A stretch of DNA of 64,000 bases from NCBI GenBank assembly GCA_017614315.1, contig JAGACA010000010.1:104511-168510 (forward strand). The letters are read 5' to 3'. The position numbers and the translations under genes are program-made. This document shows positions 26,823-36,532 of this stretch, in pieces. Each line of letters begins with the position of its first letter. Within the stretch, counting starts at the first letter, position 1. This DNA comes from Clostridia bacterium. GTDB lineage: Bacteria > Bacillota > Clostridia > Christensenellales > CAG-138. The notes under the pieces are model-generated. The model did not search any database. It was not told the DNA's origin and saw only the letters and a program-made list of their open reading frames with translations.

Positions 26823-28603
26823 ACGTTCTCTCCTTCCGGCCCGGCGCCATGAGCCGGCTCCGCGGACATGAGTATAGCCGTGACGATCTTTTCGACCGCG
26901 TTGGTTATGCGCCTGTGCGTAGTCGAGAACCTCTCCGCGATATCGGCCGAGCAAGGCACGCCGCACTGTTCGCAGGCCAGCACCTCTACAGCGGCGGATA
27001 ACGCCTCGGACTGTTTGGATCCGATCTTCGGGAATACGCCCTTGAGGTTCGCAAGGTACCTTTCGGTTATGCCCGCGGCGGCGTTCACGACCTCCGCCGA
27101 ATATATGCTTCCCGCCGCGGCCTTGAACCTCGGGAAGATCTCCTTATACTGCTTCGGTATCGCGATGGACGAAAGATCGACGAGATTGACCCTGCCCTCT
27201 ATGAGACTGCCGTCGAGCACCGCGAAATACGGTTCCTCTGCGCCGCGCCTTTTGAGCATTCCGAGTGCCTCGTTCACGAGCGATCTCCCCGCGTCGACGT
27301 CGGCGATGGATTCCCTCAGCGCGAATTCGGCCGATTCCTCGTCTACGATCTTCAGAAGATTGACCATCGCGTAATTGATATTGAACTCATGCAGGCTGAA
27401 CGCCCACCTTACGGTGCTCCTCAGATCCGGATCGGTGCGCCATCTGTCCGTTATCCCCTCGGGGGTGATGCCGTTTCCCGAAAGGAGCTCCTTGACCCTG
27501 TCGATCACCTTGTCGAACGGGAGCTGATACTGGAGCATTGAAAAATCCCGTATGGAAGCGCCGCCCGCAGGATCGCCCTTTCCCGCGTGATCGAGGCAGA
27601 GCGACATATAGTACTTCGCGATATAATCGTCCCGGTCGATCTTGAGAAGCTTTGCGTAGACCGCCGCAGCCTCCCTGTACTGACCGAGCCTTGCGAGGCT
27701 CACCGCGAGACGGTGATTCGAAAGCGTGTCGTACGGCAGGAGCTTGACGAGCTTTTTGGCGAACCCGAGCGCAAGCTCGGCGCAGCCCGCTTCGAGCAGC
27801 GAGCCGTTTACCCTGAACAGCTCCTCGGGAATATCGGAATCGCAGGTCTCGAGCTTTTTGCAGATCTTCTTGATCTCGATCTCGTTGTTCTTGCCGCGGA
27901 CGAACATGAGCTTCAGGCTCCATCCCGGCCAGTTGTTCCCGTCGAGGGCGAGCAGGCGGTCGACGTATTTTTCGCCCTCCTCCGTCCTGAAAGAAAGGAG
28001 GCAGGAGAGCGCAAGCTCGTAGAGCGTGCGTATGTCGTCGGGATATTCCTCTGACAGCTTTGTCAGGACAGTGCGGGCGCGGTCGAAATCGCCCCTGTCG
28101 AAGGCGTCGTTCGCGGCGTCCTCGTTCCTGAAGCGTTCTGCCTCCTTCGCATCCTGCAGAAGAGGCTCGTCGTCATCGATGGAATCGATGTAGTCGAGCG
28201 CGTCGAGGATGGCGTCCGTACGTTCGGACACCTCGTCGGTCATATCGAAGAAGCGGTTGAAGCAGCTCCTCGCGCCCTCGGGCTCGTTTAGCCCAAGAAG
28301 GTTGAAGCCGACGATGCGGTACGCCTCGCGCTTGAAGCTCTCCGAAAGATGCATATATGGGATCACGAGCCTGTCGGAGTCGTTGAACCTTGCCATATCG
28401 GTCAGGACTTCCGCGGCGGCAAGCCTCGTGTCGAGATCCTTGGGTTCGAGCCTCAAGGCTTCATTATATCTTGAAATGGCGTTCAGAGGATCGTTTTTGG
28501 CGCGCTTGATATCGCCCTGTTTGGCGAAGAAAGCGTGATCCTGCGTAAAGTGCAGGATCCTGCCCTTTTTATCCCCGTTGTCGCCGTTATTCCTCAATGT
28601 CAT
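26819..28603 (-). CDS. Tetratricopeptide-repeat protein
   Basis: 594 residues from the ATG at 28601-28603, which has GGAGAGG directly upstream within the end of hslO (17-nt overlap). An in-frame ATG 24 nt further up is less likely. TPR-type helices start at DPLNAISRYNEALRLEPKDLDTRLAAAEVL and recur near 170-260 and 290-340 (QYREAAAVYAKLLKIDRDDYIAKYYMSLCL). The C-terminal third (about 480-594) has a different helical domain. No signal peptide. Gene order (methyltransferase, hslO, this gene, rRNA methyltransferase) suggests a proteostasis or translation role, but the function is unknown. Confidence 0.8.
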   Translation of the reverse strand: MTLRNNGDNGDKKGRILHFTQDHAFFAKQGDIKRAKNDPLNAISRYNEALRLEPKDLDTRLAAAEVLTDMARFNDSDRLVIPYMHLSESFKREAYRIVGFNLLGLNEPEGARSCFNRFFDMTDEVSERTDAILDALDYIDSIDDDEPLLQDAKEAERFRNEDAANDAFDRGDFDRARTVLTKLSEEYPDDIRTLYELALSCLLSFRTEEGEKYVDRLLALDGNNWPGWSLKLMFVRGKNNEIEIKKICKKLETCDSDIPEELFRVNGSLLEAGCAELALGFAKKLVKLLPYDTLSNHRLAVSLARLGQYREAAAVYAKLLKIDRDDYIAKYYMSLCLDHAGKGDPAGGASIRDFSMLQYQLPFDKVIDRVKELLSGNGITPEGITDRWRTDPDLRSTVRWAFSLHEFNINYAMVNLLKIVDEESAEFALRESIADVDAGRSLVNEALGMLKRRGAEEPYFAVLDGSLIEGRVNLVDLSSIAIPKQYKEIFPRFKAAAGSIYSAEVVNAAAGITERYLANLKGVFPKIGSKQSEALSAAVEVLACEQCGVPCSADIAERFSTTHRRITNAVEKIVTAILMSAEPAHGAGPEGENV

Positions 28604-29525
28604 TTTCCTCTCCGGCGTTTTCGGCAAAGGCGAGCAGTTCTTTCAGCTCGTCGAGTCCGAATTCGTATTTCTTCTGGCAGAACCTGCACACGAGCTCCGC
28701 CCTGCCGTCTTTTTCGATGATATCCTTAAGCTCGTCCCTTCCGAGAGAAACGAGAGCGGATTCGATCTTTTTCCTTGAGCAGTCGCAGGAAAAGGCCGGC
28801 GTGATCTCCTCGCTGAACTCGGGATCGAAGCCGTCGAGTATAATACCGAGCGCGTCCTCGAGCGAGTTTCCCTCCTCAATCATGCGGGTGAGCCTCGTGA
28901 TCTCCCCCGTCCTCTTTTCGAGAAGCTCGATATCGGACTCGAGACAGAAGGGCATGGGCTGCAAAAGGAGCCCCGACGCCGCGCGCACCTCGCCCGTTTT
29001 GGGATCGACCCTGACGCCGAGATACACGAGCGAAGGCTGCTGCTCGCTTTTCATGAAGTAATTGGCGAAATCGTTCGCGATCTCGCCGTCCGTGATCGCG
29101 CATCTTCCGACGTACGGCTCCTTGAGGGAAAGATCCCTGATGACGCGAAGCTCGCCGTCAGTGCCGACAGCGCCCGAAACGTCAAGCTTGCCGTTTTCCT
29201 TAAGCGGGAGCTCGACCTCGGGAAAGTCGGCATAGCCCTTGACCCTGCCGCCCTCCTTGCCGACGGCCACGAACCTGCCGGCCTTGCCGTCGCCGTCGAA
29301 TATGACGGTAAGATTGTCGGAACTGTTTTTGAGCTGGGCGGACATCATCGCCGTCTGCATGAGTATCCTTCCGAGCGCGGCGGTCGTGACATGGGAAAGC
29401 GAATGAGCCTTCCTCGCCTCCTCGACGAGATCCCTCGCGGAGATCGCAGTCATATTAACGGTGCCCCAGAAAAGGAGCCCGCGGACAAGCTTGTCCTTAT
29501 ATCCTTTTTCGCTGTTTTCCATCAT
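28587..29525 (-). CDS. hslO: Redox-regulated chaperone Hsp33
   Basis: 312 residues. Hsp33 is a holdase activated by oxidation, when its four zinc-binding cysteines form disulfides. The C-terminal redox switch is intact: CDC (C-x-C) in FSCDCSRKK, and CRFC (C-x2-C) about 30 residues on. The N-terminal core has RGLLFWGTVNMTAISARDLVEEARKAH and GRILMQTAMMSAQLK. The start overlaps the methyltransferase stop (ATGATGG, either of two Met codons). Co-operonic with a methyltransferase and a TPR protein. Confidence 0.95.
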   Translation of the reverse strand: MMENSEKGYKDKLVRGLLFWGTVNMTAISARDLVEEARKAHSLSHVTTAALGRILMQTAMMSAQLKNSSDNLTVIFDGDGKAGRFVAVGKEGGRVKGYADFPEVELPLKENGKLDVSGAVGTDGELRVIRDLSLKEPYVGRCAITDGEIANDFANYFMKSEQQPSLVYLGVRVDPKTGEVRAASGLLLQPMPFCLESDIELLEKRTGEITRLTRMIEEGNSLEDALGIILDGFDPEFSEEITPAFSCDCSRKKIESALVSLGRDELKDIIEKDGRAELVCRFCQKKYEFGLDELKELLAFAENAGEENDIEE

Positions 29526-30256
29526 ATCTTCCTTGCGGTGAACTGTATTCTCTCGTCCGTATCCTTCGGTTGTTCAAGCGTCATGAATCCGTACGCCGCG
29601 GGCTCGAAGCCCGTCTCGCGGAGCCATGACGATATCTCCCTAACCGAATGCGCCCTCTGGATATGCGTTTCGTCGAATCTTTCGTACTTAGCGCCGTTCT
29701 TTTTGAAGAACGAGAGCTTCATCTCGATCAGCTTCGTTTTCGCATCGTAGGCGTTCTGCCACATATAGGCGAGCTCCCGTCCGTCGTCCGCGAAGGTATT
29801 GTTCCCGAGAACGTTTTCGAGCTTATATCTGGACGAGATATCGAATAAGAGCAATCCGCCGTCCTTAAGAGACGCATGAGCCGAGGAGAAGAACTTTTTC
29901 ACGTCCGTGCGCGAAGCAAGATAATTCACTCCGTCGCAGAGGCAGACCACACAGTCGTATTTCTTTCCCTCCGGCAGCGAACGCATATCGGCTTTTATGA
30001 ACTTAAGATCCGCCCTTGCGAGGCCGAGACCGCGCTGTTTTTCGGCGGCGACCGCGAGCATGCCTTCCGAAACGTCGGAAGCGGTCACGGAAAAGCCCCT
30101 CCGCGCGAGCTTGAAGCTCATCTCGCCGGTTCCGCAGGCGCACTCAAGCAGGGACGCGCCTTCGGGTATGAACCCGGAGACGTAGTCCGCCCATCCGCCG
30201 CGGTCGACGTCCTTCATGAGCGTATCGTAAACGAATGCGAATTCTCCGTACTGCAT
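29522..30256 (-). CDS. Class I SAM-dependent methyltransferase, YqeM-like
   Basis: 244 residues from the ATG at 30254-30256. This start gives MQYGEFAFVYDTLMKDV, matching the usual YqeM beginning; a frame from 30274 would begin inside the promoter. SAM motifs: LLECACGTGEMSFKLA (motif I), ASDVSEGMLAVA (II), YDCVVCLCDGVNYL (III/IV). The substrate is unknown. No SD is visible. The -10 box lies 6 nt upstream, which predicts a leaderless mRNA. First gene of the operon with hslO, the TPR gene and the rRNA methyltransferase. Confidence 0.85.
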   Translation of the reverse strand: MQYGEFAFVYDTLMKDVDRGGWADYVSGFIPEGASLLECACGTGEMSFKLARRGFSVTASDVSEGMLAVAAEKQRGLGLARADLKFIKADMRSLPEGKKYDCVVCLCDGVNYLASRTDVKKFFSSAHASLKDGGLLLFDISSRYKLENVLGNNTFADDGRELAYMWQNAYDAKTKLIEMKLSFFKKNGAKYERFDETHIQRAHSVREISSWLRETGFEPAAYGFMTLEQPKDTDERIQFTARKI

Positions 30257-30262
30257 ATGGCG

Positions 30263-30291
30263 ATTATAGTACATAAAAACGGCTTTGGCAA
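30263..30291 (-). promoter_or_regulatory. Promoter of the methyltransferase-hslO operon, leaderless and nested in a terminator
   Basis: Minus strand: TTGCCA (30286-30291), 17 bp, TATAAT (30263-30268), 6 nt, ATG (30254-30256). The -35 lies in the loop of the dacF terminator and the spacer contains its T-run. Confidence 0.65.
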
Positions 30292-30308
30292 GACCGCAAA
30301 GCCGTTTT
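30275..30308 (-). terminator. Terminator of dacF
   Basis: 11-bp stem AAAACGGCTTT (30276-30286) / AAAGCCGTTTT (30298-30308), followed on the minus strand by TTTTT. Confidence 0.8.
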
Positions 30309-30325
30309 GAGCAAGTCTGACAGGT

Positions 30326-32170
30326 TTACATGCGGTAGATCCTGTATCTGCCGCGCATCCTGGGATTGCGTCTTCTCGTCCTGCTGGTGACGATCAGCCT
30401 GATAACGATCGCGAGGCCGGTGACGAGTATTCCGATGAGTATCCAGAACAGGAGGCCGTTGCCCTCGTAGCGGTGCAGGTATTTGTTCTTCGAAAGGATA
30501 TTGAACCCTCCGCCGTTCGCCTTGAATGTCCAGACCATATCGTCCTTTACGTCGGACGTTATCACGCCGTTTTCGTCGACCTCGATCTCGACCGCGGCGA
30601 GAGTCCTGCCCTTTTTGGAGGAGCGAAGCGCCTTGAACTGCGAAACGATGACGTAGCTTTCGCCGTCTTCGGGAGCGCCGGCGATCACGTACTCGGGGAA
30701 GCCGAAATCGTCCTCGACGCGCTTATAGAGCGTGATATCGCAGGAAACCGCGGGGACCTTAGCCGTGCGGAAGACCTCGCCGTCCAAGAAAAGCAGGAAG
30801 GTCTTGTTTTTCTTGTCGTCCTTGGTATAGAGATTGCCGTTCCAGAAATACCAGATAGTGTATTCCGGTTCGCCGCCGTTCTTCGAAACGGTGATATTGC
30901 AGACGTCGCGCCTCGCGGAAGGCGTTTCGCCATCGACCTGTGTCGTCGGCGCGGGGGTGACTATCGGAACGGGCTTATCGGAAACGGCGCTTGTAGCGAT
31001 CAGATCGCCCGTGAACAGCGGCTCGCCGTTAAGGAACAGCGTTACCGTTCCGATCTTGTCGCCGACGTTGACAGGCGCGTTAATGGCATAAGGATCCAGC
31101 ACCGGGTCTCCCCATGTGAAGCTGTCGTCCGTAATGGCGTTCATGTCGTCGCGGGTGCCGGAGATCTTCTGGCCGGAGATGTCGACCTCGGCGGTCATCA
31201 TTCCCCTGTTGGGATCGTTCATATCGTATCCGGTCGCCTGTACGTTGAATTCGGTCGGCACGTTGAAATGCGAAAGATCGTATGAAACGAACTGACGGAA
31301 CCCGTAATCGAACAGGAGCTTGGCGTTCCTGAACCTGTAATACTGGCTGACGCCGCCCATGTTGTTGTCGCCGAGAAGCACCGCGACGAGAGTGACGCCG
31401 TCCTTTTTCGCAGCCTCGACGAGGCAGTAGCCCGCCCAGTTGGTCTCGCCGGTCTTGCCGCCGATGCAGTAGGGATATTTGTTGTCCTCGGTGTCGGTCT
31501 CCTTGGTATAGAGGAGCTTGTTCGAGGTGTAAATGGTCTTTCTGAACTTGTTGTTGGCTTCCTGTACGGTGTACTGCGTCGCCGAAATGATCTCACGGAA
31601 GGTGGGATTGTATATGGCGTACTTCATGAGGAGCGCCATATCGTAAGCGGTGGTGTAATGATCCTCGTTCTGGAGACCGTGCGCGTTTGTGTAATGAGTG
31701 CCGGTCATGCCCAGCTCCTCCGCCTTGGCGTTCATGAGGCCTATAAAGGCTTCCATCGAACCCGCCGTAGCGACGGCGAGACAGGCGCCGCAGTCGTTGC
31801 CGGAACAGAGCATGAGACCGTAAAGGAGATCCTTTATGGTGACCTTATAGCCCTGCTTCAAGCCGAGAAGCGAGCTGTTCGGGCCGAAGCCGTTGACCGC
31901 CTCGTACCCGCAGGTATAGAAGGTGTCGAGATTCTGGCAATGCTCGAGGGCGACGATGCAGGTCATGATCTTTGTCGTCGATGCGGGATATGCCTTCTCC
32001 CTAGCGTTCTTTTCGAAAAGGACTGTGTTGGTCTCGGTTTCGAGCAGAACGATATGCGGAGTCGAGATGTTTTCGAGCACACTCCTCTCCGCAAGGGCGT
32101 TCGTGGGCATAAAGACCGATGCCAGCATCAGAACGCAAAGCAATATTTGTATAAATCTCTTCACAGACAT
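30326..32170 (-). CDS. D-alanyl-D-alanine carboxypeptidase (penicillin-binding protein)
   Basis: 614 residues. Signal peptide (about 1-28, ending TNALAE). Serine peptidase S11 domain: SxxK S64-T-T-K67, SxN S123-G-N125, KTG at 239-241. It trims the terminal D-Ala from peptidoglycan stem peptides outside the membrane. After the S11 domain (to about 390) comes a Thr/Pro-rich linker, a beta-rich region with W-F-N-G-N-L-Y repeats, then a C-terminal membrane span (about 572-595) and a basic tail. It is longer than DacA/DacF (about 390-440), so the extra domain is unusual. SD GGGGGA. dacF-type by fold; a specific paralogue name is not assigned. Confidence 0.92.
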   Translation of the reverse strand: MSVKRFIQILLCVLMLASVFMPTNALAERSVLENISTPHIVLLETETNTVLFEKNAREKAYPASTTKIMTCIVALEHCQNLDTFYTCGYEAVNGFGPNSSLLGLKQGYKVTIKDLLYGLMLCSGNDCGACLAVATAGSMEAFIGLMNAKAEELGMTGTHYTNAHGLQNEDHYTTAYDMALLMKYAIYNPTFREIISATQYTVQEANNKFRKTIYTSNKLLYTKETDTEDNKYPYCIGGKTGETNWAGYCLVEAAKKDGVTLVAVLLGDNNMGGVSQYYRFRNAKLLFDYGFRQFVSYDLSHFNVPTEFNVQATGYDMNDPNRGMMTAEVDISGQKISGTRDDMNAITDDSFTWGDPVLDPYAINAPVNVGDKIGTVTLFLNGEPLFTGDLIATSAVSDKPVPIVTPAPTTQVDGETPSARRDVCNITVSKNGGEPEYTIWYFWNGNLYTKDDKKNKTFLLFLDGEVFRTAKVPAVSCDITLYKRVEDDFGFPEYVIAGAPEDGESYVIVSQFKALRSSKKGRTLAAVEIEVDENGVITSDVKDDMVWTFKANGGGFNILSKNKYLHRYEGNGLLFWILIGILVTGLAIVIRLIVTSRTRRRNPRMRGRYRIYRM

Positions 32171-32196
32171 AATCCCCCATATTCGGCCTAAATTCT

Positions 32197-32225
32197 ATTG
32201 TATCACAAAAAAAGCTTTATGTACA
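32197..32225 (-). promoter_or_regulatory. Probable promoter of the carboxypeptidase gene
   Basis: Minus strand: TGTACA (32220-32225), 17 bp, TACAAT (32197-32202). The -35 is weak (4/6). Confidence 0.45.
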
Positions 32226-32275
32226 CCCTTTGCATGAAAAATTATTTTTCTGTTTATTTTTGCCGCGGTTTTTGT

Positions 32276-32281
32276 TATAAT
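32276..32281 (+). promoter_or_regulatory. -10 box of the HMA-mnmA-deoC operon
   Basis: TATAAT at 32276-32281, with a poor -35 (TTTATT, 17 bp upstream). The SD AAGGAG of the HMA gene follows 35 nt downstream. Confidence 0.45.
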
Positions 32282-32325
32282 AGTTTGAATGAGCGTATCG
32301 AATACGCCGAAAGGAGAAAACGGAT

Positions 32326-33635
<1,310 letters not shown>

Positions 33636-33653
33636 ACACAGGAGGATAATGCT

Positions 33654-34301
33654 GTGAAAAACATAGAAAAATACATCGATCATACCCTCTTGAAGCCCGA
33701 TGCGACGACCGGCGCTGTAAAAAAGATCTGCGCGGAGGCCAGGGAGCACGGCTTCATGAGCGTGTGCGTCAATTCCTGTCATGTGAAGCTCGTTTCCGAA
33801 GAGCTTGAAGGCTCTGGCGTAAAGACCTGCTGCGTGGTCGGGTTCCCTCTCGGCGCGATGGCGGCAGAGGCAAAGGCGTTCGAGGCGGAGTACTGCGTCG
33901 AAAACGGCGCGGACGAGGTCGATATGGTCATAAACATCGGCGCCGCGAAGGAAGGCGACTGGGATAAGGTCGAAAGCGATATCCGCGCTGTCACCGAGGC
34001 TGCGCATAAGGGCGGCGCGCTCATAAAGGTCATAATCGAGACCTGCCTCCTGACCGACGACGAGAAGGTCAAAGCCTGCGAGGCGGCGATGCGCGCGGGC
34101 GCTGACTACGTAAAGACTTCGACCGGCTTCTCGACCGGCGGCGCGACGGCGGACGACGTCAAGCTCATGCGTTCCGTCGTCGGCGACAGGCTCGGCGTGA
34201 AAGCTTCGGGCGGCATACGCACCCCGGAGGACGCAGAGATAATGATCGCCGCGGGCGCTTCGAGGCTCGGCACGTCGAACGGGATAAAGCTCCTGAGCTG
34301 A
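33654..34301 (+). CDS. deoC: Deoxyribose-phosphate aldolase
   Basis: 215 residues. Cleaves 2-deoxyribose-5-phosphate to glyceraldehyde-3-phosphate and acetaldehyde. TIM barrel with HTLLKPDAT near the start, [25 protein letters not shown] with the Schiff-base Lys, and [12 protein letters not shown] start at 33654 with GGAGG 8 nt upstream. Third gene after HMA-mnmA. A weak GGCGG/CCGCC hairpin follows at about 34302-34320. Confidence 0.95.
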   Translation: MKNIEKYIDHTLLKPDATTGAVKKICAEAREHGFMSVCVNSCHVKLVSEELEGSGVKTCCVVGFPLGAMAAEAKAFEAEYCVENGADEVDMVINIGAAKEGDWDKVESDIRAVTEAAHKGGALIKVIIETCLLTDDEKVKACEAAMRAGADYVKTSTGFSTGGATADDVKLMRSVVGDRLGVKASGGIRTPEDAEIMIAAGASRLGTSNGIKLLS

Positions 34302-34361
34302 CCGGCGGGGCTTTCCGCCGATAAATTTCGAACACCTTCTGTAAGGAATCCGGAGGATAAT

Positions 34362-35390
34362 ATGAAAAAGTTTTTGGCAATTCTTCTTGTGATCGTCTTC
34401 GTTACGGCTTTGACCGGCTGTTCGAAGCTTATTAAGATCCTTGATGTGCTCAACGAGACGGAAGCTCCGGCTGAAGACGTGACGCCCGAGCCCGCCGCGA
34501 CTGCGGCCGCTCCGACCGACGCGCCGGAGGTCACCCTCGCCCCCTCGGAGGAACCGACAGGCGATCCGAACGAAACGGAAGCTCCGCCCGCCGACCCGTC
34601 CTTCGTAAGGATACTCGAGCCCGGTGTGGCTCTCGGCGCGGATCTTGACGGCGACGGTCTTGAGGACTCCGTCATGATCACACGCGAGGCGATCAGCGAA
34701 TGGGGCGATTACGAGTATGTGCTTAAGATACTCCTCGGCGCAGATCCCGAGAACACCTATGTCTACGTCGTCGAATACTGCTATGAGTGCAGCGCCTGCG
34801 TCCTCGACTGCTATCCCGACGACGGCCGCATGGAGGTCCTGATCTCCTACGTCCATTCTTCTAACGACTGGACGACGGTCGCGTTCCGCGTGATAAACGA
34901 CGGCGGCCTGATCGACGATTTCACCGAGTATTTCGGCGTCACCGAAGAAGCCATGCGCGCGTTCACGACCGAGGACGGTTTTGAGATCACGGAACAGACC
35001 GACGTGTTCGGCACGCGCATGCTCCATGCCAGGATGAAGATCACCTACCGTGGCTTCTTCATGGTATCGCAGGACTACACCTACGTTTGGGACTATGATG
35101 CAGATCCCGACACGGACGAGTATTGGGACATCACCCTCATCGCTCCTCTCGAGGTCGAGATCGTTAACGATGAAGGCATCGTCCAGGGCGCCTACACCGT
35201 TCCCGTCGGAACGAGGATCATTCCCGTTCAGACCAACCTCGACGATTACGTCATAATCAAGCTCCCCGACGGCAGGCTCGGCAGAGTGCAGCTCGAGATC
35301 CGTTCCTGGGAGGTTTACGGCGATAACTTCGGCATATTCATCAACGGCAGGAAGCAGGACGAATATGCCAAGATGTTCTATGCAGATTGA
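34362..35390 (+). CDS. Lipoprotein of unknown function (paralogue 1)
   Basis: 342 residues. Lipoprotein signal with cleavage before Cys (MKKFLAILLVIVFVTALTGC), then a Thr/Glu/Pro/Ala-rich linker (about 30-80) and a soluble domain. The domain opens with DLDGDGLEDSV, the DxDxDG calcium-binding pattern of VCBS-like repeats, and ends with FGIFINGRKQDEYAKMFYAD. It clearly resembles the next gene along its length (DLDxDGLED, DYCY/EYCY..SAC, GVTE.AMRA, FGI/WGIFI...EYA..YAD). SD GGAGG. Exposed on the outer membrane face; function unknown. Confidence 0.85.
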   Translation: MKKFLAILLVIVFVTALTGCSKLIKILDVLNETEAPAEDVTPEPAATAAAPTDAPEVTLAPSEEPTGDPNETEAPPADPSFVRILEPGVALGADLDGDGLEDSVMITREAISEWGDYEYVLKILLGADPENTYVYVVEYCYECSACVLDCYPDDGRMEVLISYVHSSNDWTTVAFRVINDGGLIDDFTEYFGVTEEAMRAFTTEDGFEITEQTDVFGTRMLHARMKITYRGFFMVSQDYTYVWDYDADPDTDEYWDITLIAPLEVEIVNDEGIVQGAYTVPVGTRIIPVQTNLDDYVIIKLPDGRLGRVQLEIRSWEVYGDNFGIFINGRKQDEYAKMFYAD

Positions 35391-35396
35391 TAGGAA

Positions 35397-36416
35397 ATGA
35401 CAACGATCATGAAAAAGACATTATGCTTGATCCTTGCGGCCGTCCTCGTGTTCTCGATGTCGGCCTGTTCGAAGATCGGCAGGATACTCGACGTGCTTCG
35501 CGAGACCGAAGCGCCGGAGAGCACTGCCGCTCCGGCAGCAACAGACGCGCCATCCGTCACGGAAACCCCCGCCGTTACCGAAGATCCGACTCCGGAGCCC
35601 ACGGCCGATCCCACGGCCGATCCCTCGCCCGCTCCCGGCTCGGTGATAATGCTTGAGGAATCGAGTGTGTATTGCCTCGATCTCGACGACGACGGTCTTG
35701 AGGATCAGGTGACGGTGACATGCGAGATGATCAACGAGTGGAACGAGCACAGCTATACCGTCCGCATCATCCGCGGCGCCGATCCCGGCAATCCGTTCGA
35801 GTACCTTGTCGATTACTGTTATGATTTCTCCGCGTGCATACTCGACAGTTATGCCGGCGACAGCCGCGTCGAGCTGCTTATCTCGTTCGCACAGGATTCC
35901 GACGACTGGACGTCCTGCGGCTTCCGCGTGAACGACGAAGGCACCGCGATCGACATGTTCATCGGCTATTTCTGCGTGACCGAAGACGCTATGCGCGCCT
36001 ATACCGCGGAGCAAGGGTTCAGGATCTCCACGATCACCGATATCTGGGGCACGCATCTTATCGAATCGTTCTACAAGGTCGGTCAGTTCGGATTCGACAG
36101 GCTGACGCTCGATTTTACGTATTACACATATATCAACGGCGGCGACGATACCGCGATAGTGCTCCTGCGTCCGCTCGAGGCGTTCGCGATCACCGATGAA
36201 GGGATCGGCAACGCGGTAACGATCCCCGCGGGCGAAGCGATATTCCCCGTGAGGACGGACAACGCGACATACGTCATTATGAAGGTCGCTTCCACCGGCA
36301 GGCTCATCCGTGCGGAAGTGGAGTTCCACAACGGCGGCGCCGGCTTGGACGATTGGGGCATATTCATTTCCGGAGTGAATCAAAACGAATACGCCGAACT
36401 GATGTATGCGGATTGA
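35397..36416 (+). CDS. Lipoprotein of unknown function (paralogue 2)
   Basis: 339 residues from the ATG at 35397, or 335 from the ATG at 35409; AGGAA sits closer to the first. Lipoprotein signal ending SMSAC, a Pro/Thr/Asp linker (about 40-80), then DLDDDGLEDQV and the same domain as paralogue 1, ending WGIFISGVNQNEYAELMYAD. It lies 6 nt after its paralogue, so the pair is a tandem duplication in one operon. Divergence is considerable, so it is not recent. A strong terminator follows. Confidence 0.85.
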   Translation: MTTIMKKTLCLILAAVLVFSMSACSKIGRILDVLRETEAPESTAAPAATDAPSVTETPAVTEDPTPEPTADPTADPSPAPGSVIMLEESSVYCLDLDDDGLEDQVTVTCEMINEWNEHSYTVRIIRGADPGNPFEYLVDYCYDFSACILDSYAGDSRVELLISFAQDSDDWTSCGFRVNDEGTAIDMFIGYFCVTEDAMRAYTAEQGFRISTITDIWGTHLIESFYKVGQFGFDRLTLDFTYYTYINGGDDTAIVLLRPLEAFAITDEGIGNAVTIPAGEAIFPVRTDNATYVIMKVASTGRLIRAEVEFHNGGAGLDDWGIFISGVNQNEYAELMYAD

Positions 36417-36426
36417 CGCATTCCCG

Positions 36427-36455
36427 CCCTCCGATAAAAAATCGGAGGGTTTTTT
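36427..36455 (+). terminator. Terminator after the lipoprotein pair
   Basis: 9-bp stem CCCTCCGAT (36427-36435) / ATCGGAGGG (36441-36449), loop AAAAA, then six T. Confidence 0.88.
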
Positions 36456-36478
36456 GTAAAATCCCCTAACGTAAGGTA

Positions 36479-36509
36479 TTGCTCATGACGCTGCGTAACG
36501 AGCTATAAT
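36479..36509 (+). promoter_or_regulatory. MerR-type promoter with 19-bp spacer and internal dyad
   Basis: TTGCTC (36479-36484), 19-bp spacer, TATAAT (36504-36509). A dyad fills the spacer (36481-36503): half-sites GCTC.T.ACGC and GCGT.A.GAGC around a central T, with 9 of 11 positions paired. A 19-bp spacer with a dyad between -35 and -10 is the known hallmark of MerR-activated promoters, so autoregulation by the MerR gene just downstream is expected. Confidence 0.75.
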
Positions 36510-36532
36510 AGCCCCGAAGGAGGTGAAAAGCC

